Source: Thalassovita mediterranea
GTDB lineage: Bacteria > Pseudomonadota > Alphaproteobacteria > Caulobacterales > Hyphomonadaceae
Reading direction: 5' to 3'
DNA length: 64,000 nucleotides
Assembly: GCA_019448215.1 (NCBI GenBank)
Contig: CP080408.1
Coordinates: forward strand, 1,860,001 to 1,924,000
A program made the translations under genes and the position numbers. The notes under the pieces were generated by a model that did not search any database, was not told the DNA's origin, and was given only the letters and a program-made list of their open reading frames with translations. Below are positions 24,883 through 33,418 of this stretch, piece after piece. Position 1 is the stretch's first letter; each line of letters opens with the position of its first letter.

Positions 24883-26267
24883 GTGCGGCCTGGTTCATCA
24901 CGCTATCGCTGGTGTGGACGGGCGGCCTTGCCGGGCTGGCGCGGTTGCTGACAGGGCAGGCAGCAGGCGCCCGGTACGCGCAAATTGTCTGGCGCGGTGC
25001 GGCCTGCCTCTCGCTTGCCCCCTGGCTGATGCTGGGCGTGCTGTCGCTTTTGCCGAGACGGTTTCCCGAAGGCCTGCCTGAAATTCCGTATCTGTACCCT
25101 CTGTCCGAAACAGTTGAGACGGCGTCGACAGGGCTTCGCGCTGTGGTGGCGCAGCCTGACTGGAGCGTTGCCGAGGCGGCGCTGCTGGTCGTCCTGATTG
25201 CAGGATGGGGCGCGCGGGCGGGCTTGTCCCTTGCAGGGCAGGTGCGGCTGCAAAGGTTGAAGGCTGCCGCGGTGGAGGCAGACTCGAACGCTCTGGTTTC
25301 GTCGCGGGGTATGCCGCCCCTGCGTATCATCCCGGCCGGGTCGCCCTTTGTTGCGGGGCTGTTGAAGCCGGCCATCTATATTCCAGAGGCGATGAAGTCG
25401 CCCGAGGACCGGCGCCATATCGTCATCCATGAATGTGTCCATATGGAGCGCGGCGACCTGATCACGCGTCCCTTTGAACGGCTCATCGCAGATATCTTCT
25501 GGTTCTCGCCCTTTGTATGGACGATCCGGCGCGAGCTAGACTTCTGGCGCGAGGCGGTGTGCGACGAGATTGCCGCTGAGCGTAGCGGCGACCCGATCGG
25601 CTATGCCCGGACGCTGGCCCGCGCGGCCCGGTCCAGTGCGCCGCTCAGAACCCTTCCCGTTTCAAGTTTCATCCTGCCCCGAAAGAGGAGCCTACCCATG
25701 CGACTGACCCGTATCCTCGATAATCAGCAAAAACGGCAAAGGCCGGTGCTTGCCTCCGCCGCGGCCTTGCTTGCACTGTCGGCGGCCCCCTTTGCTGTCG
25801 GCCAGGGAAGCGCGCTTTCCTCCAGCATCACTTACACCCACCCGGTGCTGATCGAAGCGAGCGCCAAGGTGACAAGCGAGTATGGCATGCGTACCCACCC
25901 GATCAGCGGCAAAGAGCTGATGCATACGGGCATGGACATCAAAGGTCCGATGGGCACGCCGATCTATTCGCCCGCAGAGGGCGAGGTCGGCTTCTCCGGC
26001 TATAAGGATGGCTATGGTGAAATGGTCGAGGTCATCTACGCCGATGGCTCAAAGCTGATCTACTGTCAGCTGTCGGAACGCCTGCTGGAGACTGGCGACA
26101 CTGTTGCGGCTGGAGAGAAGGTTGGCCTGCTGGGTGCCAGCGGCCGGGCGACCGGACCGCACCTGCATGTTGAATACTGGCGGCCCGTTACGGCGGCCGA
26201 CGGAACGGTCGAAATGAAAAGCTTCGATCCGGCTTCGGTGGACGGGCTTGTCATCTATCAGAACTAG
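24879..26267 (+). CDS. BlaR1-like M56 metalloprotease fused to an M23/LytM domain
   Basis: A 462-residue membrane protein. Residues 1-290 follow the BlaR1/MecR1 plan: spans near 3-22, 38-58 and 98-118, the zinc protease motif HECVH (184-188) with the downstream EAVCDE (225-230) helix, and a further span near 288-308. Residues 325-450 form an M23 (LytM-like) domain, not a penicillin-binding domain: TSEYGMRTHPISG, HTGMD (349-353), GTPIYSPAEGEV, and GPHLH (426-430). Metal ligands His349, Asp353 and His430 are present, but the Y-x-H-L-S His is Gln397 (YCQLSE). This suggests binding of peptidoglycan fragments rather than cutting them. Confidence 0.85.
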   Translation: MSAAWFITLSLVWTGGLAGLARLLTGQAAGARYAQIVWRGAACLSLAPWLMLGVLSLLPRRFPEGLPEIPYLYPLSETVETASTGLRAVVAQPDWSVAEAALLVVLIAGWGARAGLSLAGQVRLQRLKAAAVEADSNALVSSRGMPPLRIIPAGSPFVAGLLKPAIYIPEAMKSPEDRRHIVIHECVHMERGDLITRPFERLIADIFWFSPFVWTIRRELDFWREAVCDEIAAERSGDPIGYARTLARAARSSAPLRTLPVSSFILPRKRSLPMRLTRILDNQQKRQRPVLASAAALLALSAAPFAVGQGSALSSSITYTHPVLIEASAKVTSEYGMRTHPISGKELMHTGMDIKGPMGTPIYSPAEGEVGFSGYKDGYGEMVEVIYADGSKLIYCQLSERLLETGDTVAAGEKVGLLGASGRATGPHLHVEYWRPVTAADGTVEMKSFDPASVDGLVIYQN

Positions 26268-26286
26268 GTGACGCCTCAGCGCACAA

Positions 26287-26320
26287 AAAAGGCCCTGCCG
26301 GATTGGCAGGGCCTTTCTCT
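26287..26320. terminator. rho-independent terminator, likely bidirectional
   Basis: A perfect nine-base stem GGCCCTGCC/GGCAGGGCC with loop GGATT (26291-26313), preceded by six A and followed by TTTCTCTTT. It ends the BlaI/M56 operon, and its A run makes it usable for the leftward aldehyde dehydrogenase as well. Confidence 0.9.
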
Positions 26321-26342
26321 TTGAAGGTGTAGTAGCTTGGGC

Positions 26343-27740
26343 CTAGCCCATCACATTGATGGCTTTGGCATTCACGAATTCCTTCATGCCTAAGCCGCCA
26401 TGTTCGCGGCCATAGCCGGAATTCTTCACTCCGCCGAAGGGCATGTTGGGCTGGGCAAGACCAAAGCCATTGATGAAGACCATGCCGGTATCGAAATACT
26501 TCTCGGCAAGCTCGATGGCCTTCTCCTTGTCCTTGGTGAAGATGCCGCCGCCGAGGCCAAAGCGGCTGTCATTGGCGATGCGCATGGCATCGTCAGCATC
26601 CTTGGCACGGATGAGCGAGGCAACGGGGCCGAACAGTTCGTCATCATAGGCAGGCTGGCCGGGTTCGACGTTGTCGAGGACGGTTGCTGGATACCACCAG
26701 CCCTTCTGGTCCGGCTTCTCGCCGCCGCAGAGGATCTTGGCGCCCTTCTCCACGCTCTTCTCGACCTGTTCATGGAGGTCATCGCGAAGGTCTTCGCGCG
26801 CCATCGGGCCAATATCGCCTTCATTCTTCGACGGGTCGCCCATCTTCACGTTCTTCATGGCCTCGACGAAAGCGTCACGGAACTGGTCATAGACGGCATC
26901 GACCACGACGAAGCGTTTTGCCGCGACGCAGGTCTCACCATTGTTGAAGACGCGGCCTGTCACGCATTGTTTGACGGCCTGTTCCATGTCGGCGTCTTCT
27001 AGGACGATGTAGGCGTCGTTCGAACCAAGCTCGAGCACAGTCTTCTTGAGCTGCTCGCCTGCCTTCTTGGCGACGATCGCGCCAGCGCCAGAGCTGCCCG
27101 TCAGCGTCACGCCGCGCACCAGCTTGTGCTCGATGACCTTGTCGGACTGGTCATGGCTGATGCGGAGGACCGAAAAGAGGTTCTTCGGAAGGCCTGCATC
27201 CTCGAAGATTTCTGCAAGCATAAGCGCGGAGCCGGTGACAGATTCTGCGTGCTTTAAGAGGACGCCATTGCCCGCCATCAGATTGGCGATGGCATAGCGG
27301 ACGACTTGGTAAGCGGGGAAGTTCCATGGCTGAATGCCATAGATCACGCCGATCGGTGAATAGGTGATGACGCCCTTGCCGCCATTCGGCAGCTCACGCT
27401 CTTCATTCTTGAGCTCTTTCGGGCCGTTCTCGGCCGTCCAGTCACAGATGCCGACGCAGAGATCAATCTCCGCTTCGCCCTGATTGACGAGCTTGCCCAT
27501 CTCATCGGTCATCAGCCTGGAAAGTTCAGACTTTTTCGCCTTCAGGCCTTCACCAATTTTCTTGATGATTTCGGCGCGCTTCTCTGGCGCTTCGTGGCGC
27601 CAGGTCAGGAACGCTTCGTGGCATTGCTCGATCGCGGTTTCGTATTCGCGATCGGTCATCACCGGATAGCGATCAAGTTCCTCGCCGGTCGCTGGATTGA
27701 TGGTCGTGAGCGTGTCGCCCAGTCTTTGACTGTCAGCCAT
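26343..27740 (-). CDS. NAD(P)-dependent aldehyde dehydrogenase, succinate-semialdehyde type
   Basis: A 465-residue aldehyde dehydrogenase. PWNFPAYQVVRYA and TLTGSSGAGAIVAKKAGEQLKKTV form the cofactor site, Glu237 (LELGSND) is the general base, and Cys271 in FNNGETCVAAKR the nucleophile. This GETCVAAKR version and ITYSPIGVIYGIQPWNFP are those of bacterial succinate-semialdehyde dehydrogenases (GabD/YneI-like). It would feed succinate to the TCA cycle, though the substrate is inferred from motif style only. It is leftward, with prs upstream. Confidence 0.88.
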   Translation of the reverse strand: MADSQRLGDTLTTINPATGEELDRYPVMTDREYETAIEQCHEAFLTWRHEAPEKRAEIIKKIGEGLKAKKSELSRLMTDEMGKLVNQGEAEIDLCVGICDWTAENGPKELKNEERELPNGGKGVITYSPIGVIYGIQPWNFPAYQVVRYAIANLMAGNGVLLKHAESVTGSALMLAEIFEDAGLPKNLFSVLRISHDQSDKVIEHKLVRGVTLTGSSGAGAIVAKKAGEQLKKTVLELGSNDAYIVLEDADMEQAVKQCVTGRVFNNGETCVAAKRFVVVDAVYDQFRDAFVEAMKNVKMGDPSKNEGDIGPMAREDLRDDLHEQVEKSVEKGAKILCGGEKPDQKGWWYPATVLDNVEPGQPAYDDELFGPVASLIRAKDADDAMRIANDSRFGLGGGIFTKDKEKAIELAEKYFDTGMVFINGFGLAQPNMPFGGVKNSGYGREHGGLGMKEFVNAKAINVMG

Positions 27741-27833
27741 TTCTTGGCCCTTCCTTCTTGCTGGATAAGTTACCTAACCAACACGAAGGGGGCAGAGGCG
27801 TTCCCGCCCCAAAGGGCGGTGCGACATTACAAA

Positions 27834-28766
27834 TCAGTCGAAGAGCTTCGAGACACTCTCATTGTTCGCGATGCGCCGGATCGCCTCGCCGAGAAGCGGT
27901 GCGACTGAGAGAACGCGAAGGCTTTTCGACTCGAAGTCTTCTTGCGTCGGGCGGATCGTGTCGCAGATGACAATCTCGTCCATGACGGAGTCTTCGATCC
28001 GCTTCACAGCATTGTTCGACAGGACGCCGTGCGTGACATAGGCGTTGACGCCAACGGCGCCGGCATCTTTCAGGGCGGCGGCCGCATTCACAAGCGTGCC
28101 ACCGGAGTCGCAGATATCGTCGACCAGGATGCAGCGGCGGCCGGTCACGTCACCGATGATGTTCATGACTTCCGATTTGCCAGCTTCCGGGCGCCGCTTG
28201 TCGACAATGGCAAGGTCGCAGCCAAGACGGTTCGCAAGGTTACGCGCGCGGACCACGCCGCCAACGTCAGGCGAGACGACCATGAGGTCAGCGCCGTTAT
28301 GGGTCATGCGGATATCGTTCTCGATGACCGGCATGGCGACGAGGTTGTCGGTCGGCACATCAAAGAAACCCTGAATCTGGCCGGCATGGAGGTCCATGGT
28401 CAGGACGCGGTCGGCGCCCGCGGTCGAGATGAGGTTTGCAACCAGCTTGGCCGAGATCGGCGTGCGGCCGTCCGTTTTGCGGTCCTGACGGGCATAGCCG
28501 AAGTAAGGGATCACTGCCGTGATCCGCTCTGCCGACGCGCGGGCCAGCGCGTCGATGGCGATCAGCAGCTCCATGAGGTTGTCATTGGCCGGCTTGGATG
28601 TGGACTGGATCAGGAAGACGTCTTCGCCGCGGACATTCTCATTGATCCGCACAAAGATCTCATCATCGGCGAAATTCTTGATCTCTGCCTTGGAGAGAGG
28701 GCAGTCCAGATGGTCGGCAATTGCCTCGGCCAGAGGACGGTTCGCATTACAGGTAATGAGTTTCAT
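27834..28766 (-). CDS. prs: ribose-phosphate pyrophosphokinase
   Basis: Prs makes PRPP from ribose 5-phosphate and ATP for purine, pyrimidine, His and Trp synthesis. The 310-residue product has the N-terminal [15 protein letters not shown], the flexible loop region [41 protein letters not shown], and the PRPP-binding [19 protein letters not shown]. Length is normal. It precedes the aldehyde dehydrogenase by 93 bases. Cytoplasmic, essential in most bacteria. Confidence 0.97.
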   Translation of the reverse strand: MKLITCNANRPLAEAIADHLDCPLSKAEIKNFADDEIFVRINENVRGEDVFLIQSTSKPANDNLMELLIAIDALARASAERITAVIPYFGYARQDRKTDGRTPISAKLVANLISTAGADRVLTMDLHAGQIQGFFDVPTDNLVAMPVIENDIRMTHNGADLMVVSPDVGGVVRARNLANRLGCDLAIVDKRRPEAGKSEVMNIIGDVTGRRCILVDDICDSGGTLVNAAAALKDAGAVGVNAYVTHGVLSNNAVKRIEDSVMDEIVICDTIRPTQEDFESKSLRVLSVAPLLGEAIRRIANNESVSKLFD

Positions 28767-28887
28767 CGCGGGGGCTGCCTTCCCTTGAGATCGGTTTCGA
28801 GGTGCTTTTGGCGCACGAGGGGCAGAGTCGCAAGAAAAAGGGTGCAGGTTTTGGCCCTGCCGCGTCGCTCAGCCCAACATATAGCTG

Positions 28888-28916
28888 CTTCATCCTTCGA
28901 CAGGCTCAGGATGAGG
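28888..28916. repeat. hairpin repeat family B, copy
   Basis: CTTCATCCTTCGACAGGCTCAGGATGAGG: arms CATCCT/AGGATG with a TCGACAGGCTC loop. Core shared with 19625-19662. Confidence 0.75.
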
Positions 28917-28942
28917 TGGAGTTTGATCGCGGCGCGGCAGAA

Positions 28943-28975
28943 GGCCTCATCCTGAGCCGGTCGAAGGACGAGGCC
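28943..28975. repeat. hairpin repeat family B, inverted copy
   Basis: GGCCTCATCCTGAGCCGG continuing to TCGAAGGACGAGGCC: the reverse orientation of the copy 27 bases to its left, so the two can also pair with each other into a long stem. Outer arms GGCCTC/GAGGCC are perfect. Confidence 0.75.
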
Positions 28976-28990
28976 TGTCAGAATAGCTTT

Positions 28991-29770
28991 CTAGCCTTCC
29001 AGCATGATCACTGAACCCTGACGGCCATAGTCAGGTTCGCCGAAGTGATTGCGGCGGCGGTTGGAGAAGTACATGTCTTCCAACTCGCAAGTGTCGTGGC
29101 CAATCACATCGACGAAGGCGAGCCCCGCCTTCACGAGGCGGTTCTTCACGAAGGTCTCGATATTGAAGTGATAGCGGTCGCCTTCGCCCGGGTGGAACAG
29201 GTTGCCCGCCCAAGGGGCGCCGCTGAGGATTTCATCGCGAAATTCCGGGCCGACCTCATAGCTTTTCTGGCCGATGCAGGGGCCAACCGCGGCGTAGATG
29301 TCTTTGCGGTTCGCGCCGGTCTCTTCCATCTTGGCGATGGTCGCTTCGCAGATGCCGGCAAGCGCGCCTTTCCAGCCCGCATGGCAGGCGCCGATGACGC
29401 TCGCTTTCCTGTCAGCGAAGAGAACCGGCACGCAGTCGGCGGTCAGGATGCAAAGCGCGATGCCGGGAAGGTTTGTGACCATGCCATCGGCCTGCGGGCG
29501 GTCCGGGCCCCAGGGCATCGTGGCCAAGATCGCGCGGTCAGAATGGACCTGATAACAGGAGAGCATGTGATCGACTTCGCGCGTGCCGATCAGGTCTGAC
29601 ACCAGCCGCCTGTTGCGCATCACGGCTTTCGGTTCGTCATCAGAGCCGATGCCGAGGTTCAGGCTATCATAGATGCCTTCGGACGTGCCGCCCTGACGCC
29701 CGAAAAAGCCGTGCTTGATGCCGTTCATTCCGGCGAGCCGGGGCGCGAGGACGTGAGGGATCTTGGTCAA
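28991..29770 (-). CDS. pgeF: peptidoglycan editing factor PgeF (multicopper polyphenol oxidase-like)
   Basis: A 259-residue member of the YfiH/PgeF family, which removes wrongly inserted L-Ser from muropeptide precursors and has been studied as a purine nucleoside-acting enzyme. GIKHGFFGRQGGTSEG, VHSDRA, LTADCVPVLFADR and GACHAGWKGALAG (with the metal-binding His/Cys) are its hallmarks, with FSNRRRNHFGEPDYGRQGSVIML at the end. The reading frame begins at TTG 29770; ATG at 29728 would cut the first 14 residues. It lies ten bases after the COQ9-like gene. Confidence 0.92.
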   Translation of the reverse strand: MTKIPHVLAPRLAGMNGIKHGFFGRQGGTSEGIYDSLNLGIGSDDEPKAVMRNRRLVSDLIGTREVDHMLSCYQVHSDRAILATMPWGPDRPQADGMVTNLPGIALCILTADCVPVLFADRKASVIGACHAGWKGALAGICEATIAKMEETGANRKDIYAAVGPCIGQKSYEVGPEFRDEILSGAPWAGNLFHPGEGDRYHFNIETFVKNRLVKAGLAFVDVIGHDTCELEDMYFSNRRRNHFGEPDYGRQGSVIMLEG

Positions 29771-29779
29771 GGATATGGC

Positions 29780-30436
29780 CTAGCTCGGCTGGTGTTCGGT
29801 GGTTGGTTCGTCTGGCGCGGACGTCTGCAGGTCTTCGTCGTCCTTGTCACGCGACTTCCTGCCAAAGCGGCCAGCGATCCAGCCTGCGCGCTCTTCCATC
29901 TTGCGAAGCTCACCGTCGAGCTTGGCCATGGTGCGCGAGAGATCGCTGCTGTCTTCCTTGCGCCAAGCAATTTCTGCCTGCGCGAGTGCCCAGGCGATGG
30001 CCGTGGTGCGGATGGGTTTGGGAAAGTCGCCAGAGCCATCGAGGCCTGAGCAAGACAGCGCCCAGCTGGCAGTGGTGTGTCGGGCCGCAATGAGGTTCAG
30101 CAGGCGGGCAGGCTGTGTCTGGCGCCATTCGATCAGGGAGAGCATCGCTTCGCGGTGCTCTTCCATCCTGTCGAAACGCATCATGATGACGTCGAAAAGC
30201 CGCGTGCGAGGTGTCTCGTCCTCACTGGTGGAGCCTTCGCTCATTGCTTCATCAAGCCAGTCTTCGACAGCGTCAGAGATCTTCGCCTTGTCGGCAACGC
30301 CGTGAAAGTCTTTCAGCGACAGGCCTGCGCGCTCTGCGATTGCGCTAAGCGTCAGGTCCCGCCAGTCGATCGTCTTTGCGAGTTCGAGCGCGGCCTCAAC
30401 GCCCTTGTTGAGTAGGTCCTTGCGCGCGTCGCTCAT
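29780..30436 (-). CDS. COQ9-family protein
   Basis: A 218-residue helical protein. Its N-terminal third (LELAKTIDWRDLTLSAIAERAGLSLKDFHGVADKAKI) is the TetR-like helix-turn-helix fold kept by COQ9, and the middle contains DVIMMRFDRMEEHREAML. COQ9 proteins bind lipids and support ubiquinone synthesis. The HTH resemblance often leads to a TetR label; the MRFD segment and the length favour COQ9. The tail is charged and low in complexity. It sits between proC and pgeF in a leftward run. Confidence 0.75.
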   Translation of the reverse strand: MSDARKDLLNKGVEAALELAKTIDWRDLTLSAIAERAGLSLKDFHGVADKAKISDAVEDWLDEAMSEGSTSEDETPRTRLFDVIMMRFDRMEEHREAMLSLIEWRQTQPARLLNLIAARHTTASWALSCSGLDGSGDFPKPIRTTAIAWALAQAEIAWRKEDSSDLSRTMAKLDGELRKMEERAGWIAGRFGRKSRDKDDEDLQTSAPDEPTTEHQPS

Positions 30437-30439
30437 GTG

Positions 30440-31246
30440 TCAGTCTCCTGAAAGCTCGCGGTCGCGCCGGATGGCTTCTGCGACCGCCTCCTTCATCAGA
30501 GATGGCATGGCCCCGTCCCGCATCAAGACGTCGAGCGCTGCCTTGGTGACACCGCCGGGCGACGTGACGTTCTCGCGAAGGGTGGATGGCGGCTCATCGC
30601 TGTCCATCATCAGGGCGCCTGCGCCCTGCACGGTTTTCTGCGCAAGGCGGAGGGCAAGGTCCTCATCTAGGCCGTGAGCAACACCTGCCGCAGCCATGAC
30701 TTCGGCAAGCAGGAACGCATAGGCGGGGCCGCAACCGGAAAGAGCGGTGGCAGCGGAAATCTGGTCCTCGCCAAGCGGGCCTTCGACAGAGCCGAGAGGC
30801 GTCAGCAATTTCTGAAGATAGGCGGTGTCATCGCCTGCTGCGTCTTCCGGCATGCAAAGAAGGGTCATGCCCTCACCGACAAGGCCGGGCGTATTGGGCA
30901 TCGCGCGCGCGACGCGGGACGTGCCGAGTTTCTCAGCCAGTGATGACAGGGTGATGCCCGCCATGATGGAGAGTACCAGCGTGTCCGGGCCGACAAAGGT
31001 GCGAAGGTCATCGAGGATCTTTGGAAAGACCTGCGGCTTTACCGCGACGATGAGAGTGCTGGCCGGGGCCGGATCAGTGTTGAGGCTGATCTTGCCTGCG
31101 TCGTCCCAGGATTTCAGCAGGTCGGATGGTGCCGGGTCGTGGATCGCGATCGGGCCTGCATAGCCGGATTTGATCCAGCCACCCGCCAGTGCGGAGCCCA
31201 TGCGACCACCGCCGACAAGCGTCAGGCCCGGCTCAGGCCTCGCCAT
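30440..31246 (-). CDS. proC: pyrroline-5-carboxylate reductase
   Basis: ProC reduces pyrroline-5-carboxylate to proline. The 268-residue product opens with the dinucleotide loop LVGGGRMGSALAGGW, has TLIVAVKPQVFPKIL, VARAMPNTPGLVGEGMT and the family's C-terminal signature SGCGPAYAFLLAEVMAAAGVAHGL with VTSPGGVTKAAL. Length is normal. Its start overlaps the YbjN gene by 14 bases. The COQ9-like gene follows with 3 bases between, so these genes form one operon. Confidence 0.96.
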   Translation of the reverse strand: MARPEPGLTLVGGGRMGSALAGGWIKSGYAGPIAIHDPAPSDLLKSWDDAGKISLNTDPAPASTLIVAVKPQVFPKILDDLRTFVGPDTLVLSIMAGITLSSLAEKLGTSRVARAMPNTPGLVGEGMTLLCMPEDAAGDDTAYLQKLLTPLGSVEGPLGEDQISAATALSGCGPAYAFLLAEVMAAAGVAHGLDEDLALRLAQKTVQGAGALMMDSDEPPSTLRENVTSPGGVTKAALDVLMRDGAMPSLMKEAVAEAIRRDRELSGD

Positions 31247-31736
31247 CGGTTTCGAACATCGCTGCGTCGATGGCTTCTTCTGGTGTCTTGCCCGCCCAGA
31301 TGACGAAGTTGAAGGCAGGAACGAACATGTTCACCGCGTCAGTGGCGGCGGCCATGACGGCGCGGATTTCGCCTGCTTCCGGTTCGACGCGGTCGAGCAA
31401 TGGAAGCGTATGGCGGAAAAGAAGGACGCTGTCTTCGACCCAATAGTCGAAGTGACCAAGCCAGAGGCGCTCATTCGCCATCAGGACCAGCTTGGCGATG
31501 GCGTTCGAGCGCGCGGCGGTCGGCTTCAGGTCCAGCGTGATCGTGAAGTGAAGGGCAGGCGGCTCGCGGCGCGACGCGATGAGTGCGCCCATCTCACCCC
31601 AACGGGTCTGGGCGATGCACTGGATGGCGGCGTCGTCTTCGCGCTGGTGTTCCCAACCTGCGTGCTCCAGACACGCTTCGACCATGTCGAGCGGGTCGCC
31701 ATCCATATTATAGCTTTGTTCGAGATTGAGGCTCAT
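31233..31736 (-). CDS. YbjN-domain protein
   Basis: A 167-residue cytoplasmic protein of the YbjN fold (type III secretion chaperone-like): DMVEACLEHAGWEHQREDDAAIQC, then LHFTITLDLK, KLVLMANERLWLGHFDYWVEDSVLLFRHTLPL, and VMAAATDAVNMFVPAFNFVIWAG are the usual alternating blocks. Function unknown, though YbjN genes near proC are common in Alphaproteobacteria. It starts the leftward run of YbjN-proC-COQ9-pgeF. Confidence 0.85.
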   Translation of the reverse strand: MSLNLEQSYNMDGDPLDMVEACLEHAGWEHQREDDAAIQCIAQTRWGEMGALIASRREPPALHFTITLDLKPTAARSNAIAKLVLMANERLWLGHFDYWVEDSVLLFRHTLPLLDRVEPEAGEIRAVMAAATDAVNMFVPAFNFVIWAGKTPEEAIDAAMFETDGEA

Positions 31737-31960
31737 CGGCGATTTCCTCCGAATCAGCGTGGCAGGCCGCCACTGGTCGAACGGTAACACGGGGCGGCTC
31801 CCCTGCAACCTGACTCCAAATTTCATTTGTGGAAGCCTTCCTGCTCACTCGCACGCCTTTGGACCCGTTTCAATTGATGAGCACAGCTATACGGAATGGG
31901 CGACCGGCTGCTCGATCTGTATGCGTTGCTGACCGATATGCAGGGTGCTAGACGATTGAA
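31737..31960. other. divergent intergenic region before modA
   Basis: About 220 bases between the YbjN gene (leftward) and modA (rightward). I looked for a ModE box (TATA-rich dyad) and found none; only a single GCTATACGG is present. A GGTAACACG / GGGCGGCTCCCC stretch can fold weakly. No riboswitch-like pattern was recognised. Confidence 0.4.
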
Positions 31961-32740
31961 ATGTCGAGATTGCTCTGGATCAGACGTGCCGGGATGGCGT
32001 TCGCACTGCCTCTCGCCCTGATCGCGGGCTGCGGGCAGGCGCATCAGGGCGATGTGATGGTCGCGGTGGCCATCAATTTCCTTGATACGGCGAAGGTGCT
32101 CGAAGCGGAGTTCGAGGCAGAGACGGGTCTGGAGGTCACTCTGTCGTCAGGATCAACCGGCCAGCTCTACTCGCAGATCGAGAATGGCGCACCCTTCGAC
32201 ATCTTTCTTGCCGCCGATACAGACCGCCCGCGCCGACTGGTCGACGCAGGAAACGGCGTGGAGGGCACACAGTTCACCTATGCGACCGGGCGCCTGATCC
32301 TGTGGATGCCAGCATCGCAGACAACTGATTTTGACGGGGCGAACGAACTGCGGGACGGCAGCTACCGCGCACTCGCGCTCGCCAATCCGGCGCTCGCGCC
32401 ATATGGCGCAGCGGCAGAGGAGACGCTGATCTCTCTGGGTCTTGGGGACGTCCTGTCGGACCGGATCGTCTATGGCCAGAATATTGGTCAGGCCTATGCG
32501 CTGGTGGCCAGCGGCAATGCGGAGATGGGTTTTGTGGCCGCCTCGCAATTGGTGAAGGGTGCGGCAGACGGCAAGGGCGGGGTGTGGAGCGTGCCGGGTG
32601 ACCTTCATGCGCCGATCCGGCAGGACGTCGTCCTGATGCAGCGGGCGGCGGGAAATGAGGCCGCATTGCAATTCATTGCCTTCCTTCGAAGCGACAGGGC
32701 GCTCTCCATTATGCGCGACTATGGTTATGAGGAAGGCTGA
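31961..32740 (+). CDS. modA: molybdate ABC transporter substrate-binding lipoprotein
   Basis: ModA captures molybdate. The 259-residue product has a lipoprotein signal (FALPLALIAGC, Cys near residue 24), unlike the free periplasmic ModA of enterics. VAINFLDTAKVLEAEFEAETG and the STGQLYSQIENGAPFDIFLAAD loop bind the oxyanion, followed by ALANPALAPYGAAAEETL. The order modA-modB-modC, with spacing of a few bases or overlaps, indicates one operon. No modE or molybdenum cofactor genes lie nearby. Confidence 0.93.
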   Translation: MSRLLWIRRAGMAFALPLALIAGCGQAHQGDVMVAVAINFLDTAKVLEAEFEAETGLEVTLSSGSTGQLYSQIENGAPFDIFLAADTDRPRRLVDAGNGVEGTQFTYATGRLILWMPASQTTDFDGANELRDGSYRALALANPALAPYGAAAEETLISLGLGDVLSDRIVYGQNIGQAYALVASGNAEMGFVAASQLVKGAADGKGGVWSVPGDLHAPIRQDVVLMQRAAGNEAALQFIAFLRSDRALSIMRDYGYEEG

Positions 32741-32743
32741 CCC

Positions 32744-33418
32744 GTGATGCCTGATCTTGGGCCGGTCCTGCTCAGCCTGCATCTTGCGGCGGTGACAACG
32801 GTGATCCTTCTCGTGATCGGCGTGCCGATGGCCTACTGGCTTGCGACGACGAAGGCCCGTCTGAAGCCCGTGGTGGAGGCCGTGACGGCGCTGCCGCTTG
32901 TCCTGCCACCGACCGTGATCGGCTTTTACCTCCTGATCCTGATGAACCCGTCCGCACCGCTTGGCGCGGCCTGGGTCAGCCTGACTGGCGGGACGCTTAG
33001 TTTCTCGTTTTCGGGGCTGGTGTTTGCGTCCGCCATCTATTCGCTGCCCTTCATGGTGCAGCCGCTCCAATCAGCGTTCGAAGCAGTGGGGCGCGGGCCG
33101 ATGGAGGCGGCGGCAACGCTGCGAGCGTCGAGACTGGACGCGATCTGGAATGTGCTGCTGCCGCAATCGGCGCGGGGCATCCTGACGGCTTGCGTGCTGA
33201 CCTTTGCGCACACGATCGGAGAGTTCGGCGTCGTGCTGATGGTCGGCGGCAACATCCCGGAACGCACGCGGGTCATTTCCATCGCGATCTATGAGCACGT
33301 TGAGTCCGTGGAATACGCTGAGGCCCATATCCTCTCGGCGGGGCTGCTGGTTTTCTCCTTCGTGACGCTGGTTGGCGTCTATGCCCTGAACAGGAGCTAC
33401 CGCCTCCGTGTCAGCTGA
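32744..33418 (+). CDS. modB: molybdate ABC transporter permease
   Basis: ModB is a 224-residue inner membrane protein with five to six spans. ALPLVLPPTVIGFYLLILM and the cytoplasmic EAA loop (AFEAVGRGPMEAAATLRASRLDAIWNVLLP) match the ModB/CysTW permease family, and FAHTIGEFGVVLMVGGNIP is a highly conserved ModB segment. It starts with GTG at 32744 or ATG at 32747, 3-6 bases after modA. It overlaps the start of modC by 11 bases. Confidence 0.94.
   Translation: MMPDLGPVLLSLHLAAVTTVILLVIGVPMAYWLATTKARLKPVVEAVTALPLVLPPTVIGFYLLILMNPSAPLGAAWVSLTGGTLSFSFSGLVFASAIYSLPFMVQPLQSAFEAVGRGPMEAAATLRASRLDAIWNVLLPQSARGILTACVLTFAHTIGEFGVVLMVGGNIPERTRVISIAIYEHVESVEYAEAHILSAGLLVFSFVTLVGVYALNRSYRLRVS

Larger units (their letters stand above)
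28767..28990. other. gap upstream of prs with inverted repeat pair
   Basis: About 220 bases between pgeF and prs. It carries two oppositely oriented copies of repeat family B (28888-28916 and 28943-28975). The promoter of prs should lie to its left part, near 28770-28880, but I saw no clear boxes. Confidence 0.5.

Noticed and set aside
31737-31960. ModE-type operator before modA
   Set aside because: No TATA-rich dyad of the expected spacing; one short GCTATACGG is not enough.
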